Part shown: positions 49,557 through 60,059 of the stretch, in pieces
Layout: the number at the start of each line of letters is the position of its first letter
Position numbering within the stretch: position 1 is the stretch's first letter
DNA from: Eriocheir sinensis
Taxonomy: Eukaryota > Arthropoda > Malacostraca > Decapoda > Varunidae
Length of the DNA stretch: 64,000 nt
Direction: 5' to 3'
NCBI RefSeq assembly: GCF_024679095.1
Contig: NC_066563.1
Location: 1,480,331-1,544,330, forward strand
Translations under genes and position numbers: made by a program
Notes under the pieces: model-generated
The model's database searches: none
Told to the model about the DNA's origin: nothing
What the model saw: only the letters and a program-made list of their open reading frames with translations

Positions 49557-49660
49557 ACAATAGAGGAAGCAGCTCAAGGGATAAAATAAATGAAAAAACA
49601 AAAAATCCCGCTAAGAACTGCTCATAAAAAAGAAAGTAGAGAAGAGTGACCAATTGTGAG
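49557..49660 (-). mobile_element. probable LINE 3' end, inverted on plus
   Basis: Reads GAGGAAGCAGCTCAAGGGAT, an A-rich stretch, TCCCGCTAAGAACTGCTCAT, then AAAAGAAAGTAGAGA. I recall this order as the antisense 3' end of a common decapod LINE whose C-terminal code lies at 50170-50510 here. The link is from memory and from the shared orientation. Confidence 0.5.
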
Positions 49661-49946
49661 GTGCTAGCCTAACTTTGCCACTAGACTCTGTTAACAATAG
49701 CCTCAAATATGGGCGAGTAGAGACTAAAGATGCACTGTAGACTCCCCCACCAGCTCCCTTTGACGCCCTGGCCCGGATCAGCAGTAAATCGCCGGCGGAT
49801 GGCACTGCGAGCCGATAAATGCAAATTCCTCCGCTCCTCCTGAACTCGACTTCCAATTCCGTCCTCACACATCACACCCAACCACCATCTCTCTTCCGCA
49901 GTCACACAGATACCCCGGTGTACACTTATCACACAGTAACAGCTTC

Positions 49947-49980
<34 letters not shown>

Positions 49981-50165
49981 GACCACATCACCAACAAAGC
50001 CAACACAGCGCCGGGGTTCCTCAATAGTGGCTTCCTAGTGCACCAGAAACGGGCAAACAGTGGGGCACGCTTAACACACTTGTACAACGAACATATTTTA
50101 ACGGCATAGAAGGCGGGCGGTGAGCAAAACTGAATAATAAAGAAAACAAGCCCACAACACACTGC
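49661..50165. other. ~505 bp separating two LINE pieces
   Basis: Holds an AC run at 49951-49978. An 85-codon minus frame at 49611-49868 starts in this unrelated DNA and matches nothing I know. If the two flanking pieces are one element, this is an insertion or rearrangement; I see no inverted termini. Confidence 0.45.
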
Positions 50166-50169
50166 TTAT

Positions 50170-50510
50170 ACCCCCAAAAAAGGTTCCAAAAGTATGAATT
50201 TTGGTCAGAAAGGTCACGTGATTTCTTCCTCTTGAAAGTGTTTAAGTCATAGGGAGGAGCTAGACAGTGCAGACTAAATCAGGATGTTCCAGTGTTCATC
50301 GGTGAAAGAGATGCGGTTAACTCTTGCATTAGGAGGTTGGACAGTATAGGAATTAGAATACAGAGAAAGCCGTGTGCATTGCGGCCGCGGGAGGAGAGGA
50401 AGCCTGCAGTTAACATGTTCAAAACGACAATTACGATGAAAATAGCGAATAAAGATAAGAAGGGAAGCAATATTGCCGAGGATATTAAGATTTACTAGAC
50501 AGTCAGTAAA
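50170..50510 (-). pseudogene. LINE ORF2 C-terminal fragment, decayed
   Basis: The minus-strand translation shows, in order, SFTDCLVNL, NIASLLIFIRYFHRNC, LPLLPRPQCTRLS, YTVQPPNARVNR and EHWNI. These fit the conserved carboxyl end of decapod non-LTR polyproteins (family wording like NVASLSxFYRYFHGxC, RPRCTR, NARVNxxxxSF, LWNSLP). A stop follows EHWNILI, and two more stops occur before the final alignable stretch near 50190. The longest stop-free minus frame in this region is in the wrong reading frame. Non-functional. The superfamily (Jockey/CR1 side) is not resolved. Confidence 0.8.
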
Positions 50511-50944
50511 AGAGACTGGAGTTTTTGAGGCTCTAAAGATAACTAGAATGTAGCCTCGAGCAGCTCAATACCAAGGCGACGAGGGTAACTGCACACAATT
50601 ACACTCAGACTCCTCGCATTACATCGTACATCAAGAAAAGAATTAAACACGAAAATGCCGGAATCACGCAGACAAGCACGCCAACACGGACTTAAGAACA
50701 GAATCCTAAGCAACGTAATAGACGTCACGAAACACAATTACTTGCACGCAGCACACAACACATACGCAGGAAGCAGAACACACACACTCAGAAACTACAG
50801 ACATACCTTGCTAACATGTATTCCCCCATCCCCACACGCGATTAAATAAGGTTCTCGCATATTATTGACACGAGATGAGTAAACACAATCATAAGCAGAG
50901 TACACGAGCAGGGTTCAGAGCAATCATTGTACATTCACAGATAA
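50511..50944. other. mixed DNA, no gene seen
   Basis: The expected upstream part of the LINE ORF is not present here. A/C-rich patches but no repeat or frame of note. Confidence 0.45.
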
Positions 50945-51420
50945 TACCTTCAAATTACCTTCCTTGACAGAGTCCCAATCACTCCTGTCCCTTAATAATC
51001 AACTAAGAGGAGTCATACGCGCTAACAGACGCCGCTAATTCGTAACAGAGACAGAGAACCACCATAGATTAGGGTTAGTTTGCCTTTGAGAAATAACCTT
51101 CCCTGACCGAATTCCAATCATTCATGTCTCCAATAATCAATTAATCAGAGTGACATGCTCATTTATACCCGAGACAGACATGAAGAACCACCATATATTA
51201 TTATTAGTGCTAGTTTCCCCTCGAGAAATCAACGTCACTGGCCGAATCCAATCACTCATACATGTAATAACCAACTAATATGAGTGTTAAACGCTACCAG
51301 ACGTCGGGCGCATTTATAACCCAGACAGAGATCGAGATACACGTCATATTATTAGAGTTTATAGTTTGCCTCCGAGAAATCACATCAGTGGAGCCCCAAT
51401 ACACGAGTGAGCTATATACA
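50945..51420. repeat. diverged minisatellite, 134-148 bp units
   Basis: CCAAT(C/A) recurs at 50975, 51114, 51248 and 51396. In step are TAATCAA(C/T)TAA, GAGACAGA, GAACCACCATA(G/T)AT and TTTG CC(T/C)..GAGAAAT words. Units are about 65-75% alike, with no purine or pyrimidine bias, unlike most arrays here. Confidence 0.82.
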
Positions 51421-51789
51421 AACCCAGACTTCAAAGCGACGGAAGGTGACAGTCGCTCAGAGGAGGAAACATGTTCTCATTAGGGCGCCGATGTAATTAC
51501 AAGGATGGACGGACGTAAAGGCTCATCGCAACCTTAGTCACTGGCGAGGATGTGGCCGATGAGTTGTGTTCTGAAGGACGAGACGCGCCGATCAGCAACC
51601 CCATGACTCCTGACGGGTTGAGAAGGTGGGTGTTAAGAAAGAGTATTGCATTAGAGATGAGGCTTTCAGTAAGATGTAATTATTATCATTCTTCTTTTTG
51701 TTCTTGATCTGGTTATTCCTTTCCTTCTTCTTTTTCTTCATCTTCTTCTTCTTCGTTGACGTCTTCTTCTTTTACTTCTTATGACTTGC

Positions 51790-51821
<32 letters not shown>

Positions 51822-52081
51822 AAGTAGTAGTAGTAGTAGTAGATGTTGCTCTTGTTGTTGATGTCGTTTTTATCTATCTTGTTATCTATTTTCTGCCTCT
51901 GAGCTGCTGTCTGCTGTAAAAAAAAAAGTGGTAGTAGTAATGGCAGGAGATGGAGGAGGACGAGGACGAGGAAATGGAGGAGGACGAGGACGAGGACGGA
52001 GAGGAAGAGGAGGACGAGGTGGAGGAGGGAGGAGCATCATCGTCGTCGTCATTCATTATCAACACTCCGCTCACTGAATCT

Positions 52082-52120
<39 letters not shown>
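51421..52120. repeat. CTT, AGT, GGA/GAC and AC repeats
   Basis: CTT words at 51715-51775; AGT at 51790-51841 with one AGA; GGA/CGAGGA repeats at 51946-52030; GTC at 52038-52050; AC at 52084-52120. The stretch 51421-51700 is ordinary DNA. Confidence 0.88.
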
Positions 52121-52123
<3 letters not shown>

Positions 52124-52634
52124 GTAACAGTAATCACGCGCCGCGCCGGCCAGCAAAAAGCTCTGCCCGTGAATTATGGACGCGTGAACTTTTTGCAATA
52201 TTTACCGCGCCGTGAAAAGTCAGCCATCAACTACTTTTATAATTTGAGGCAACTGTCCGCAGCGTTTGAAGTTCGCCTTAGAGTTTGACACAGTCGGTTA
52301 TTTATTGAGGAACGAACCGCTGCCCAATTTGCTCTTCTTTTACCTGTATTATAGCTTGTGGTGACGTAACCTTTCATTCCTCTCTTTCTTTTACGAGAAT
52401 AACAAAGGAGGGGGGTTTTATAAGCTTCTTTTCACGACTAATCGAAATCTCAATGCATTTCACTTTACTTTTTTCTTCGGCGTTGTGTGAAAAGTTTAAT
52501 TCAGCTGCGATTGTTTGTGTTTTCTTTTTTCTTTTTTTTTCTATTTGCTGCATCGCCATCATCGATCAGGTCCTGCTTTTCAGACTAACCTTTCGTAATG
52601 AATGAGGTTGTTTGGCTTTATAGTAGTATTTTTT
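52121..52634. other. mixed DNA, no gene seen
   Basis: A CpG-containing patch at 52135-52215, otherwise AT-rich. No frame or RNA gene. Confidence 0.45.
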
Positions 52635-52765
52635 TTTCAAGCAAGGGAAGTGGCTAAAGGGCAAAAAAAAAAAAAAATAGCAAGAAAACCCGCTAGACGA
52701 TAAGGAATGTTCATATATTTCCTCCACATTACCTTCCTTCGGCATCGCCACGCATCCCTGCCCCG
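52635..52765 (-). mobile_element. poly-A-containing SINE/LINE-tail-like repeat
   Basis: CAAGGGAAGTGGCTAAAGGG, A15, then AAAACCCGCTAG. This resembles the layout at 49557-49610 (AGCGGC-type word, A-rich tract, CCCGCTA), so both look like related retroposon tails. The wording is also familiar to me from decapod DNA. Confidence 0.5.
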
Positions 52766-53407
52766 ATAATCCCACCTTCCCAGCACAGGTAATCAGCCAG
52801 GTAAGGTAATTAACAGACCGATTATGTCCTCCACACAAACGCAATCTTAGGGTGTGATTCTGTTGGCTTAATGGCGATGGTCCGTCGAATAAGCAATCGT
52901 TAAGGCGAAATAGCGAACGCTTACCTAATAGTCTGCATGGATACAGTGCTGCCAACCGTGGCGTGGCTTGCAGGCCTGCCAACTGGTGCGTGCATGTGGA
53001 GCTCTCGATCGATATGTTCTTCATGTGTGAGTTAGAGGCGCGGGAGGGTGACGAGGGATCTGCTCTATGCATGAAGAACACAGCACAGCCGACCATATTC
53101 AATTCAATAACTATTTTCGCGCGGATTTTCCAGAAACGTCCGCCAAACACATGGGCGTGAAAAATGGACGCACCGAAAGGAAACTAGCGAAGTTCATTGC
53201 TTTTGAAGTTCATGACGGAATGAAACATTGCAACATTTCTTTCATAGATTGTCAATGGTATAGAATAGAGTGTTTGTTTGTTCTGCAGCGCCCGTAATCA
53301 ATGTATTCCCAGAACGCTGCTTGACCTGGGAACCGTCAGACGGGCGAGGGTCTGAGGAGGCCCCGGCACACACAAAACAGGCTGCAGCGCCCCTCGAGAG
53401 TAAGGGG
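52766..53407. other. mixed DNA, no gene seen
   Basis: Balanced, CpG-containing sequence. A 194-codon minus frame over 52566-53150 passes through the poly-A retroposon tail, has no recognisable domain and is not called. Confidence 0.45.
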
Positions 53408-53864
53408 CATACGTAAACATTTCGACGCCCACGCACATGGATTTAACAAGGCTTTCGTTGGAGATCTGGACATTTTCAAGGCCTTTACGACCCTGGTGGT
53501 AATTTGACCCCTCTTATGTACCATGAACCTAAAAGAACACTCAATAAGGTGGTGGTTTGACCCCTCTTATGTACCATGAACCTAAAAGAACACTCAATAA
53601 AAGGTAGTTTGACCTCTTTAATGTACCATGAACCTAAAAGAACACTCAATAAAAGGTAGTTTGACCCCTTTAATGTACCATGAACCTAAAAGAACACTCA
53701 ATAAAAGGTAGTTTGACCCCTTTAATGTACCATGAACCTAAAAGAACACTCAATAAGGTGGTAGTTTGACCCCTTTTTTGTACCATGAACCTAAAAGAAC
53801 ACTAAATAAAACCCGATTGATCTCTTTAGGCCTTCGGAAATAGTGTATATGAGACGGAAGGGTC
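53408..53864 (-). repeat. family A dispersed repeat, copy 2, with 52-bp tandem core
   Basis: Reverse complement of copy 1 at both ends: CATTTCGACGCCCACGCACA at the left, and a GAGACGGAAGGG remnant of GAGAGCCGAAAGCG at the right. The core holds six GTACCATGAACC motifs at 53518, 53571, 53623, 53675, 53727 and 53780 (spacings 53, 52, 52, 52, 53). The tandem unit includes AAAAGAACACTCAATAA, which is single-copy in copy 1. Confidence 0.9.
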
Positions 53865-53885
53865 TGAGAATACCAGCTTAACCCT

Positions 53886-53970
53886 CAGTGCCACAACGTT
53901 TCCCATCAGTGCCACAACGTTTTCCATCAGTGCCATAACGTTTCCCATCAGTGCCACAACGTTTCCCATC
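53886..53970. repeat. 21-bp tandem repeat, four copies
   Basis: CAGTGCCACAACGTTTCCCA plus T repeats at 53886, 53907, 53928 and 53949 with two substitutions. Each unit contains palindromic AACGTT. It lies between two family A copies. Confidence 0.95.
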
Positions 53971-53979
53971 ATTAAGGGC

Positions 53980-54165
53980 CAGATTCTTCAGCATTTCGAC
54001 GCTCAAGCACAGGCATTTGACAAGACTTTCGTAGAGGTTCTTGGTATTCTCATATATAGGTGGCCTTCAGACCACGGCGGTAACATGATAAAACCTCTGT
54101 ACCATGAACGTTAAAAAGAAACTCATAAGAAAGCGATTATGTTCCTTTCCTGACCCTCATAATGT
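53980..54165 (-). repeat. family A dispersed repeat, copy 3 (no tandem core)
   Basis: Aligns to copy 1 and copy 2: ATTCTTCAGCATTTCGACGC, TTGACAAGACTTTCGTAGAG, CTGTACCATGAACGTTAAAA and AAACTCATAAGAAAGCGA. It has a single core unit. The expected far end, GAGAGCCGAAAGCGTCTTGA, appears only at 54418, after a T-rich interruption. Confidence 0.85.
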
Positions 54166-54169
54166 GGAG

Positions 54170-54370
54170 TTTTGTGTTGTTGGTGGGCTTTTGGGGTGCT
54201 AGCGGACTTTTCTGCTGTTTAGTTTTTGTTTTGTTTTTGTTTTTTGGTATATTTTTCTGTTGTTTAGCGGCTTTTTTATTGTTTAGTGTTTTTTTTTCTT
54301 GTTTAGTAGATTTTTCTGTTGTTTAGCGGCTTTTTTTTATTGTTTAGCGGGATTTCTCGTTGTTGTATGA
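54170..54370. repeat. T-rich TTGTTTAGCGG repeat
   Basis: TTGTTTAG(C/T)(G/A)G followed by a T tract recurs about six times (for example 54257, 54298, 54318, 54340). It sits inside copy 3 of family A. Confidence 0.85.
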
Positions 54371-54880
54371 TGTTCTGCCCTTGAGCTGTCTTCCTTTGCT
54401 GTAAAAATATTGGTGCGAGAGCCGAAAGCGTCTTGAGATACCGAGCTTTGCGCCGAGAACAGGACACGTCTGGGCGGCGCGGCGGGTCAGGGGGGCCGAG
54501 TGTGTCCGATGATTATCTCGCGGCGGGAAAATATAGAGTACGCCGCCCCGGACGCTGACGGGGCTTAAATCAACCTTCAGGAGCAAAATTTTAGCCCGAA
54601 ACCCTCCTCAACAGGTTCTATATTTATTTTCCGCGCAAACCTTCCACTTTACGAAGCATCACCAGAACATTTTGCTCGCCTCAACTTAGAAAAGGAAACA
54701 CGACAGAGGCGAAAGTCATCCCAACGTAATGAATGACAGGGAAGGGGACGGAAAAAAATCACTTTGAAAACACCACAACAGAACCTAATTTTTCCGCATC
54801 ACGGCGCGCGCGACCCCCACCACTCACAGCGACAAGGTGCCACTCCGAGACACGCGAGAGACGATTAATAACAACTCCCC
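54371..54880. other. GC-rich patch and mixed DNA
   Basis: 54440-54570 is GC-rich and CpG-rich (GGCGGCGCGGCGGGTC). Then AT-rich to 54880. No gene seen. Confidence 0.45.
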
Positions 54881-55420
54881 TTCCTCCTCCTCCCCCTTCC
54901 ACTCCTCTTCTTCCCATTCTCTACCTTCTATCCTTCCCACTCTTCCTCCTAGTCCCCTATTTCTCTCCTTCCCTATCTCCCCCTCTCTTCTTCCTCCTCC
55001 TACCTACCTTGCATCCTTTCTCCTCCTCCTAGTCCTCTACTTCTCTCCCCTTCTCCTCCATTTCTCTACCTCTCTCCTTCCTCCTCCTCCTCCTCCTCTT
55101 CTTTTCTTCGTTAATTCTCTTTCCATCTTCCTAGCCTGCCTCCTTCTCTCTTTCTATCTTTCCCTACTACATTTCCCTTCTTTTTTCTCCTCCTTTTACC
55201 TCCTCTTCTCTACCCCTCGTTATCTTCTTCCTCCCTTACCTTCTTTACATCCTTACTCCTCTTCCTTAGCCCTCCAGTCCTTCCCATTCCCTTCCTTCCC
55301 TCAATCCGCTCTCAGGTTCCCATCCCTCTCCGCCTCACCATCAGCTCCCACCCTTCGCTCTCCTCCTCCCCCCCTCCATCCCACCCTTCCCTCCCTCCTG
55401 TGTCTCTCCAACACCATCCA
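54881..55420. repeat. pyrimidine block
   Basis: Nearly all C/T with short CTC runs (55081-55100). The 227-codon plus frame is compositional. Confidence 0.85.
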
Positions 55421-55539
55421 TCAAGTCAGCCTCGCGCGGGACACTAACAGAGGGGCGGCGCGACGCTTCGAAGGACGAGACAAACTTGTGGTTCTCGAAA
55501 AAGTGCGGAGAGGCGGCTGACGGGGTATAGACACGAAGA

Positions 55540-56640
55540 TGGAGGTGCAGAAAGACGGGGAGGAAACGGAGAGGAGGAGGAGGAGGAGGAGGAGGAGGAA
55601 GCGGAAAAGAAAAGAAAGAATGAGATGACAGATGAAAAATATGAAGAAGAGGAGAAAGAGATGAGGAGAAAGGAGGAAGAGGAGGAGAAGGAGGAGAAAA
55701 TGGACATAAAAAACGAGGTGAGAGATGAGAAGTATGAAGAAGAGGAGGAGAAAGAGATGAAGGTATAAAGGAGAAAGAGGATGAGGTGGAGGAGGAAATG
55801 AAAATAAAGAACAAGGTGACAGACGAGAAGAAGGAAGAAGAGGAGGAAAAAAGAGATGAAGATGAGAGGAGAAAAGACGGAAGTGATGAACAACGAGAAT
55901 GATGAAGAGAGGAAGAAGAAGAGGGGAAAAGAGGACGAAGGAACAGGCGGGGAGGAAAATGAAGAAGTGGAAGTGAAAATGATAATGAGAAAATGAAAAA
56001 AAAAATAGGAAAGAGGAGAAAATGGAGACAGACAAAGGGGAGAGAGAATGATATGGGGAGAGAAAAATGGAGAAGTAACAGAGATAGAAACGTACCCAAA
56101 GGAGATAATGGATGATAAAATTGGATGAAGATAGAAGCGAAAACAAGGAGGAAGAAGAGAAGATGATTATACAGGCAAGGAGTTAGACATATAAGAGAAA
56201 CAGGGACGTCAATAACAAAGAGAATTAGCCAAAAGGGAAAAACGAGAATGGAACAGGGATATGGAAGTGGAGCAAAACGGGAAGGAGAACCAGGTGGATA
56301 AAAAAAAAAAGGAGATGGAAAAAGAGAAGACACATAAAAGGGAAATAAAACAGAAGAACACTAACGAGAAGAAGAAAGATTACTAAAACACGAAAGTGAA
56401 GAAAGAGGATGAAAGAAAAATGATGATAAAAGAAAAAGAAGAATGCATGAAGGATCTGAAAGGATGAAAAATGAGTTAAAGAATGTCATTAATGGAGAAG
56501 GAAAAATGGAATAGAGAGAGAGAGAGAAAAAAAATAACGCACGGAAATAGCACAGGTGAACAGACAAGAATAATTAAGAGAGAGAGAGAGAGAGAGCAGT
56601 GGATTGGATTCATTAAGGCAAACAAACTGAACGAAAATGA
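55540..56640. repeat. purine block with 93-98 bp repeats
   Basis: GGA at 55573-55600. GA(C/G)AGA(T/C)GA(G/A)AA then GAAGAAGAGGAGG recurs at 55627, 55720 and 55818. GA runs at 56514-56526 and 56579-56596. Minus frames to 330 codons are artefacts. Confidence 0.82.
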
Positions 56641-57476
56641 ATCTGTTACCTGTAGCAATTACACCCAAACTTTCCAAAAAAAGATCTAGTACATTTCCGA
56701 CAATTCCACCACAACAAGAGCGGACGTACTATAAACGACCACGCTGCCCCCACAAACTTTCCTAACTCCGCACAAACTCCACCACTCCGCACCAAAACAC
56801 CAATAAGCACCACAACTTCCCAGACGCTTATAGAAAACGAAAAGGGCAAAACAAGTGAAGAACGGCTACAGGGACTCCGCGCTGCTGCTCCTGGAGACGC
56901 CTCGGAGACAGCACCAACGTTAACCAAAGCATAAGGTGTTTCACAATTAATATTCGTTCACAGAGAAGACGAAAAGGGAGTTCGCAGAGGCGCTAACGAG
57001 CCATAAATGACCTCGCGAACGTAAAAACACGACAAGCGGAGGAGAGAAGGGTGTGAGGCCGGTGAAGGGAAGGAGAGAAGGGAGGAGAACAGGGGAGATG
57101 AAAAGGGAGGAAGGGTGGAGGAGGGGATGAGAAGAGTGGGAAGAAGGGGGGGAGGGGAGGAGAAAGGGGGGAGAAGGAGGCTTAAACGGGGAGATGTCAC
57201 TAAGAACCAAGATAGATGAATGGGGAGAGAGAGAGAGAGAGAGAGAGAGAGGTACGTACCTGTCATTACCACCTACACACCTATTATCATCATTTCTTCC
57301 CCCTCTTCCTCTTCCTCCTCCTCCTCCTCCTCCTCCTCCCTCCTCCCTATCATTCTTCACAGCATCATTTTTACGTCCAATGAACAGCGACAAAGAGAAA
57401 TTAAAGACTAAAAAGAAGTAAACGAGAAGAGAGGAGAGAGAAAGATGAAAGAGAAAATGTACAAAACGGAGACATA

Positions 57477-57510
<34 letters not shown>

Positions 57511-57564
57511 GTTGATGTTTTTGTTATTGTTATTGATGTTTTTGTTTTTGTTGTTGTTGTTATT

Positions 57565-57616
<52 letters not shown>

Positions 57617-57620
57617 TACA
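56641..57620. repeat. mixed DNA, purine block, GA, CTC and ATT repeats
   Basis: 56641-57030 is ordinary DNA with no gene; 57040-57190 is purine-rich; GA at 57225-57251; CTC at 57312-57345; ATT at 57479-57511 passing to GTT; GA at 57567-57614. Confidence 0.85.
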
Positions 57621-58779
57621 ACACTCAACACAAACACACCAAACCACGGAAGAGCCATTTAACCCTGACTCACAAGCTCAAAGTCACTAAACTCCTCCTC
57701 TTCCACCACCTCTTCCTCCTCCTCCTCCTCTTCCTCCTCCTCCTCCTCCTCCTCGCATGTTACGTCTCCACCTGATTGCAGTTTAGAAGGAAATGCACGA
57801 CTTTAATGGCGTCTCGTCTGCATGTGCTTCGGGACAGTCATGCAGTGGGGAAGTTAGACACTTATCTCTTCTACACTTCCGTTTTTCTTTACCTTCGAAT
57901 CTTTCTTTCTTCTTTTCCTTCTCCTCTTCCTGTTCTCTCATTTACTCATTTTCTCCTTCATTCTTTTCGCCAGTTTTTCACCTTTCCTCCTTCCTTCATT
58001 TTACTCCTTTCTGCTCGCTTTTATTTCTACTATATTTCTCATCTTCCTTCTTCCTTTACCTTTTCCTACTTTTCTACTTTTCTCCTCTTCATTTTTAATC
58101 CTCTTCTCCATTATTCCTTGTCCATTTATTCTATTTGCAGCTCTCTAATCTTTCCTCATTCCGTCCTTGTACTCCTTTCTCCGTCCTTCATTCTTCCTCC
58201 TCCACTACTGTTTTTTTATACAAGGAAAAGGAATGGGGTAAAGGAAGAGGCATAATAATGTCAGGCGGGTAAGGTTTAAATAATGCAAGGAAAGTGTGAG
58301 AGGGAAATGATAACAAGGGAGTCACGTGGGCCGGTCTCCTGTTAGTACCTCGCTCCTTACTCCGCTCTCGTATGCTTAAAGTTGAAGGCGCCGAGAGGAG
58401 GTTGACAAACACTGAAATATTAAGTCAGTTTGCATGATCCCCCGTTTGCGTTTGTTTCAGCCTGGCGTTCGATCCCGCTAACAGGTGGAAAAGCGATTCG
58501 ATTCCATTCATCACTCGCATTTTTCATTTTCTTTCAGCAGGGAATGGAAATGCAATGAAAAGGTTTTAGTGCTAATAGAAAATAGTAAAACATTTGACAT
58601 TGATCCAATTAGTGTGCGCCCGAACGGTGTGCTTCAAAATAAAGTTATGCCGTGTGTTGCCAATCGATTGTGAAGCTTCTAAATTCAGTTCCCGTGTTGT
58701 GTTCGCTTTTGCTCTGAAATCCGGTAATGCTGAAGATAAATCCGGATCTGAATGCTGAAACGCCATAATCAGCGGGGAG
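57621..58779. other. pyrimidine-rich then mixed DNA, no gene seen
   Basis: CTC runs at 57714-57752, pyrimidine-rich 57880-58200, then ordinary DNA. A 62-codon frame at 58485-58673 has balanced composition but resembles no family I know. Confidence 0.5.
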
Positions 58780-59550
58780 GTGAAAATGAGGGAAAGGAGA
58801 GAGAAATAACGAGTGAAGAAGAATTTGAGGAGGAATGAAGGTGAGAGGAGGAAGTGAAAATGAGGGAAAGAAGGGAAAAACAACGAGTGAATCAGAATTT
58901 GTGGAAAAATGAAGATAAGAGGAGGAAGTGAAAATGAGGGAAAAGAGGGACAAACAACGAGTGAATCAGAATTTGTGGGAAAATGAAGATAAGAGGAGGA
59001 AGTGAAAATGAGGGAAAGAAGGGAAAAACAACGAGTGAATCAGAATATGTGGAAAAATGAAGATAAGAGGAGGAAGTGAAAATGAGGGAAAAGAGGGACA
59101 AACAACGAGTGAAGGAGAATTTGAGGAAGAATGAAGATGAGAGGAGGAAGTGAAAATGAGGGAAAAGAGGGACAAACAACGAGTGAATCAGAATTTGTGG
59201 AAGAATGAAGGTGAAAGGAGGGAGTGAAAATGAGGGAAAGAAGGGAAAAACAACGAGTGAATAAGAATTTGTGGAAAAATGAAGATAAGAGGAGGAAGTG
59301 AAAATGAGGGAAAAGAGGGACAAACAACGAGTGAAGGAGAATTTGAGGAAGAAAGAAGGTGAGAGGAGGAAGTGAAAATGAGGGAAAAGAGGGAAAACAA
59401 CGAGTGAATAAGAATTTGTGGAAGAATGAAGGTGAAAGGAGGGAGTGAAAATGAGGGAAAGAAGGGAAAAACAACGAGTGAATAAGAATTTGTGGAAAAA
59501 TGAAGGTGAGCGGAGGAAGTGAAAATGAGGGAAAGGAGAGAAAAAAAACA
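58780..59550. repeat. 74-bp satellite, eleven units, trimer higher-order
   Basis: GTGAAAATGAGGGAAA begins each unit at 58780, 58854, 58928, 59002, 59076, 59150, 59224, 59298, 59372, 59445 and 59519: every step is 74 bp except one 73. Variants such as AGAGGGACAAAC versus GAAGGGAAAAAC, and GGAGGGA versus GGAGGAA at the unit end, recur every third unit from 59150. That implies a 222-bp higher-order repeat. The plus strand is purine-rich; minus frames over 200 codons follow from it. Confidence 0.97.
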
Positions 59551-59689
59551 GAGAAAAAATGAGTAGCAATAAAAAGCTGAAATAAAAAATAAAAAAAAGG
59601 GAAAGTGCTTAATCTGGACGTGACAAAATTAAGGATACATGTAGTGAGGAAAACAATGTTCGGAGGAAAAAAAATATCCATGCTCAAAA

Positions 59690-59706
59690 AAAAAAAAAAA
59701 AAAAAA
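59690..59706. repeat. poly-A tract
   Basis: About 20 consecutive A residues (59687-59706) at the border between the 74-bp array and the ~150-bp array. Confidence 0.9.
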
Positions 59707-60059
59707 ACTGACTAGGAAAATGAGAAGCGTTGAAACGAAAGAAGTGTAACATGACACACGCGGAGAAACAAACAAGCTTTAGACCCAATAATATAAACAA
59801 GAAAATCAATGCCACAAAGAAACAAAAATACAAGAGTAGAAAATAAGGTAGGGTGAAAACTGGGTAGAAAAATGCGTAGGGTTGAAGTGAGAAATGGAAG
59901 GTACACGAGTAGGTAAGTAAAAAATTAAACATCTACTTATTAATAGAAAAGAGAAGAAAACCAAAACACCCATAAGCAAGACATAAATCATTGATGAAAA
60001 ATGAAGAGTATAAATGAAGTGGGAAAAAGGAAAATCGTATAGAAAGGGAATGAGATAAA

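Noticed and set aside
52566..53150. 194-codon minus frame
   Set aside because: Runs through a poly-A retroposon tail and unclassified DNA. No domain, start context or splice support.
53488..53815. CRISPR-like regularly spaced repeats
   Set aside because: Repeats are contiguous with no unique spacers, in a eukaryotic dispersed element. They are a tandem minisatellite, as are the arrays at 20762 and 58780.
55341..56333. 330-codon minus-strand frame
   Set aside because: Same compositional cause; overlaps a purine block and its repeats.
58452..58490. Second tRNA or SINE head (GGCGTTCGATCCCGC resembles a B box)
   Set aside because: No A box at a suitable distance and no cloverleaf can be drawn.
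58485..58673. Possible small exon or LINE piece of balanced composition
   Set aside because: No motif matches a family I know, and nothing in the flanks supports transcription.
58892..59687. Frames of 215-225 codons with regular SLIFTSSS-type repeats
   Set aside because: 74-bp satellite read on its pyrimidine strand. 74 is not a multiple of three, so the frame rotates every unit.
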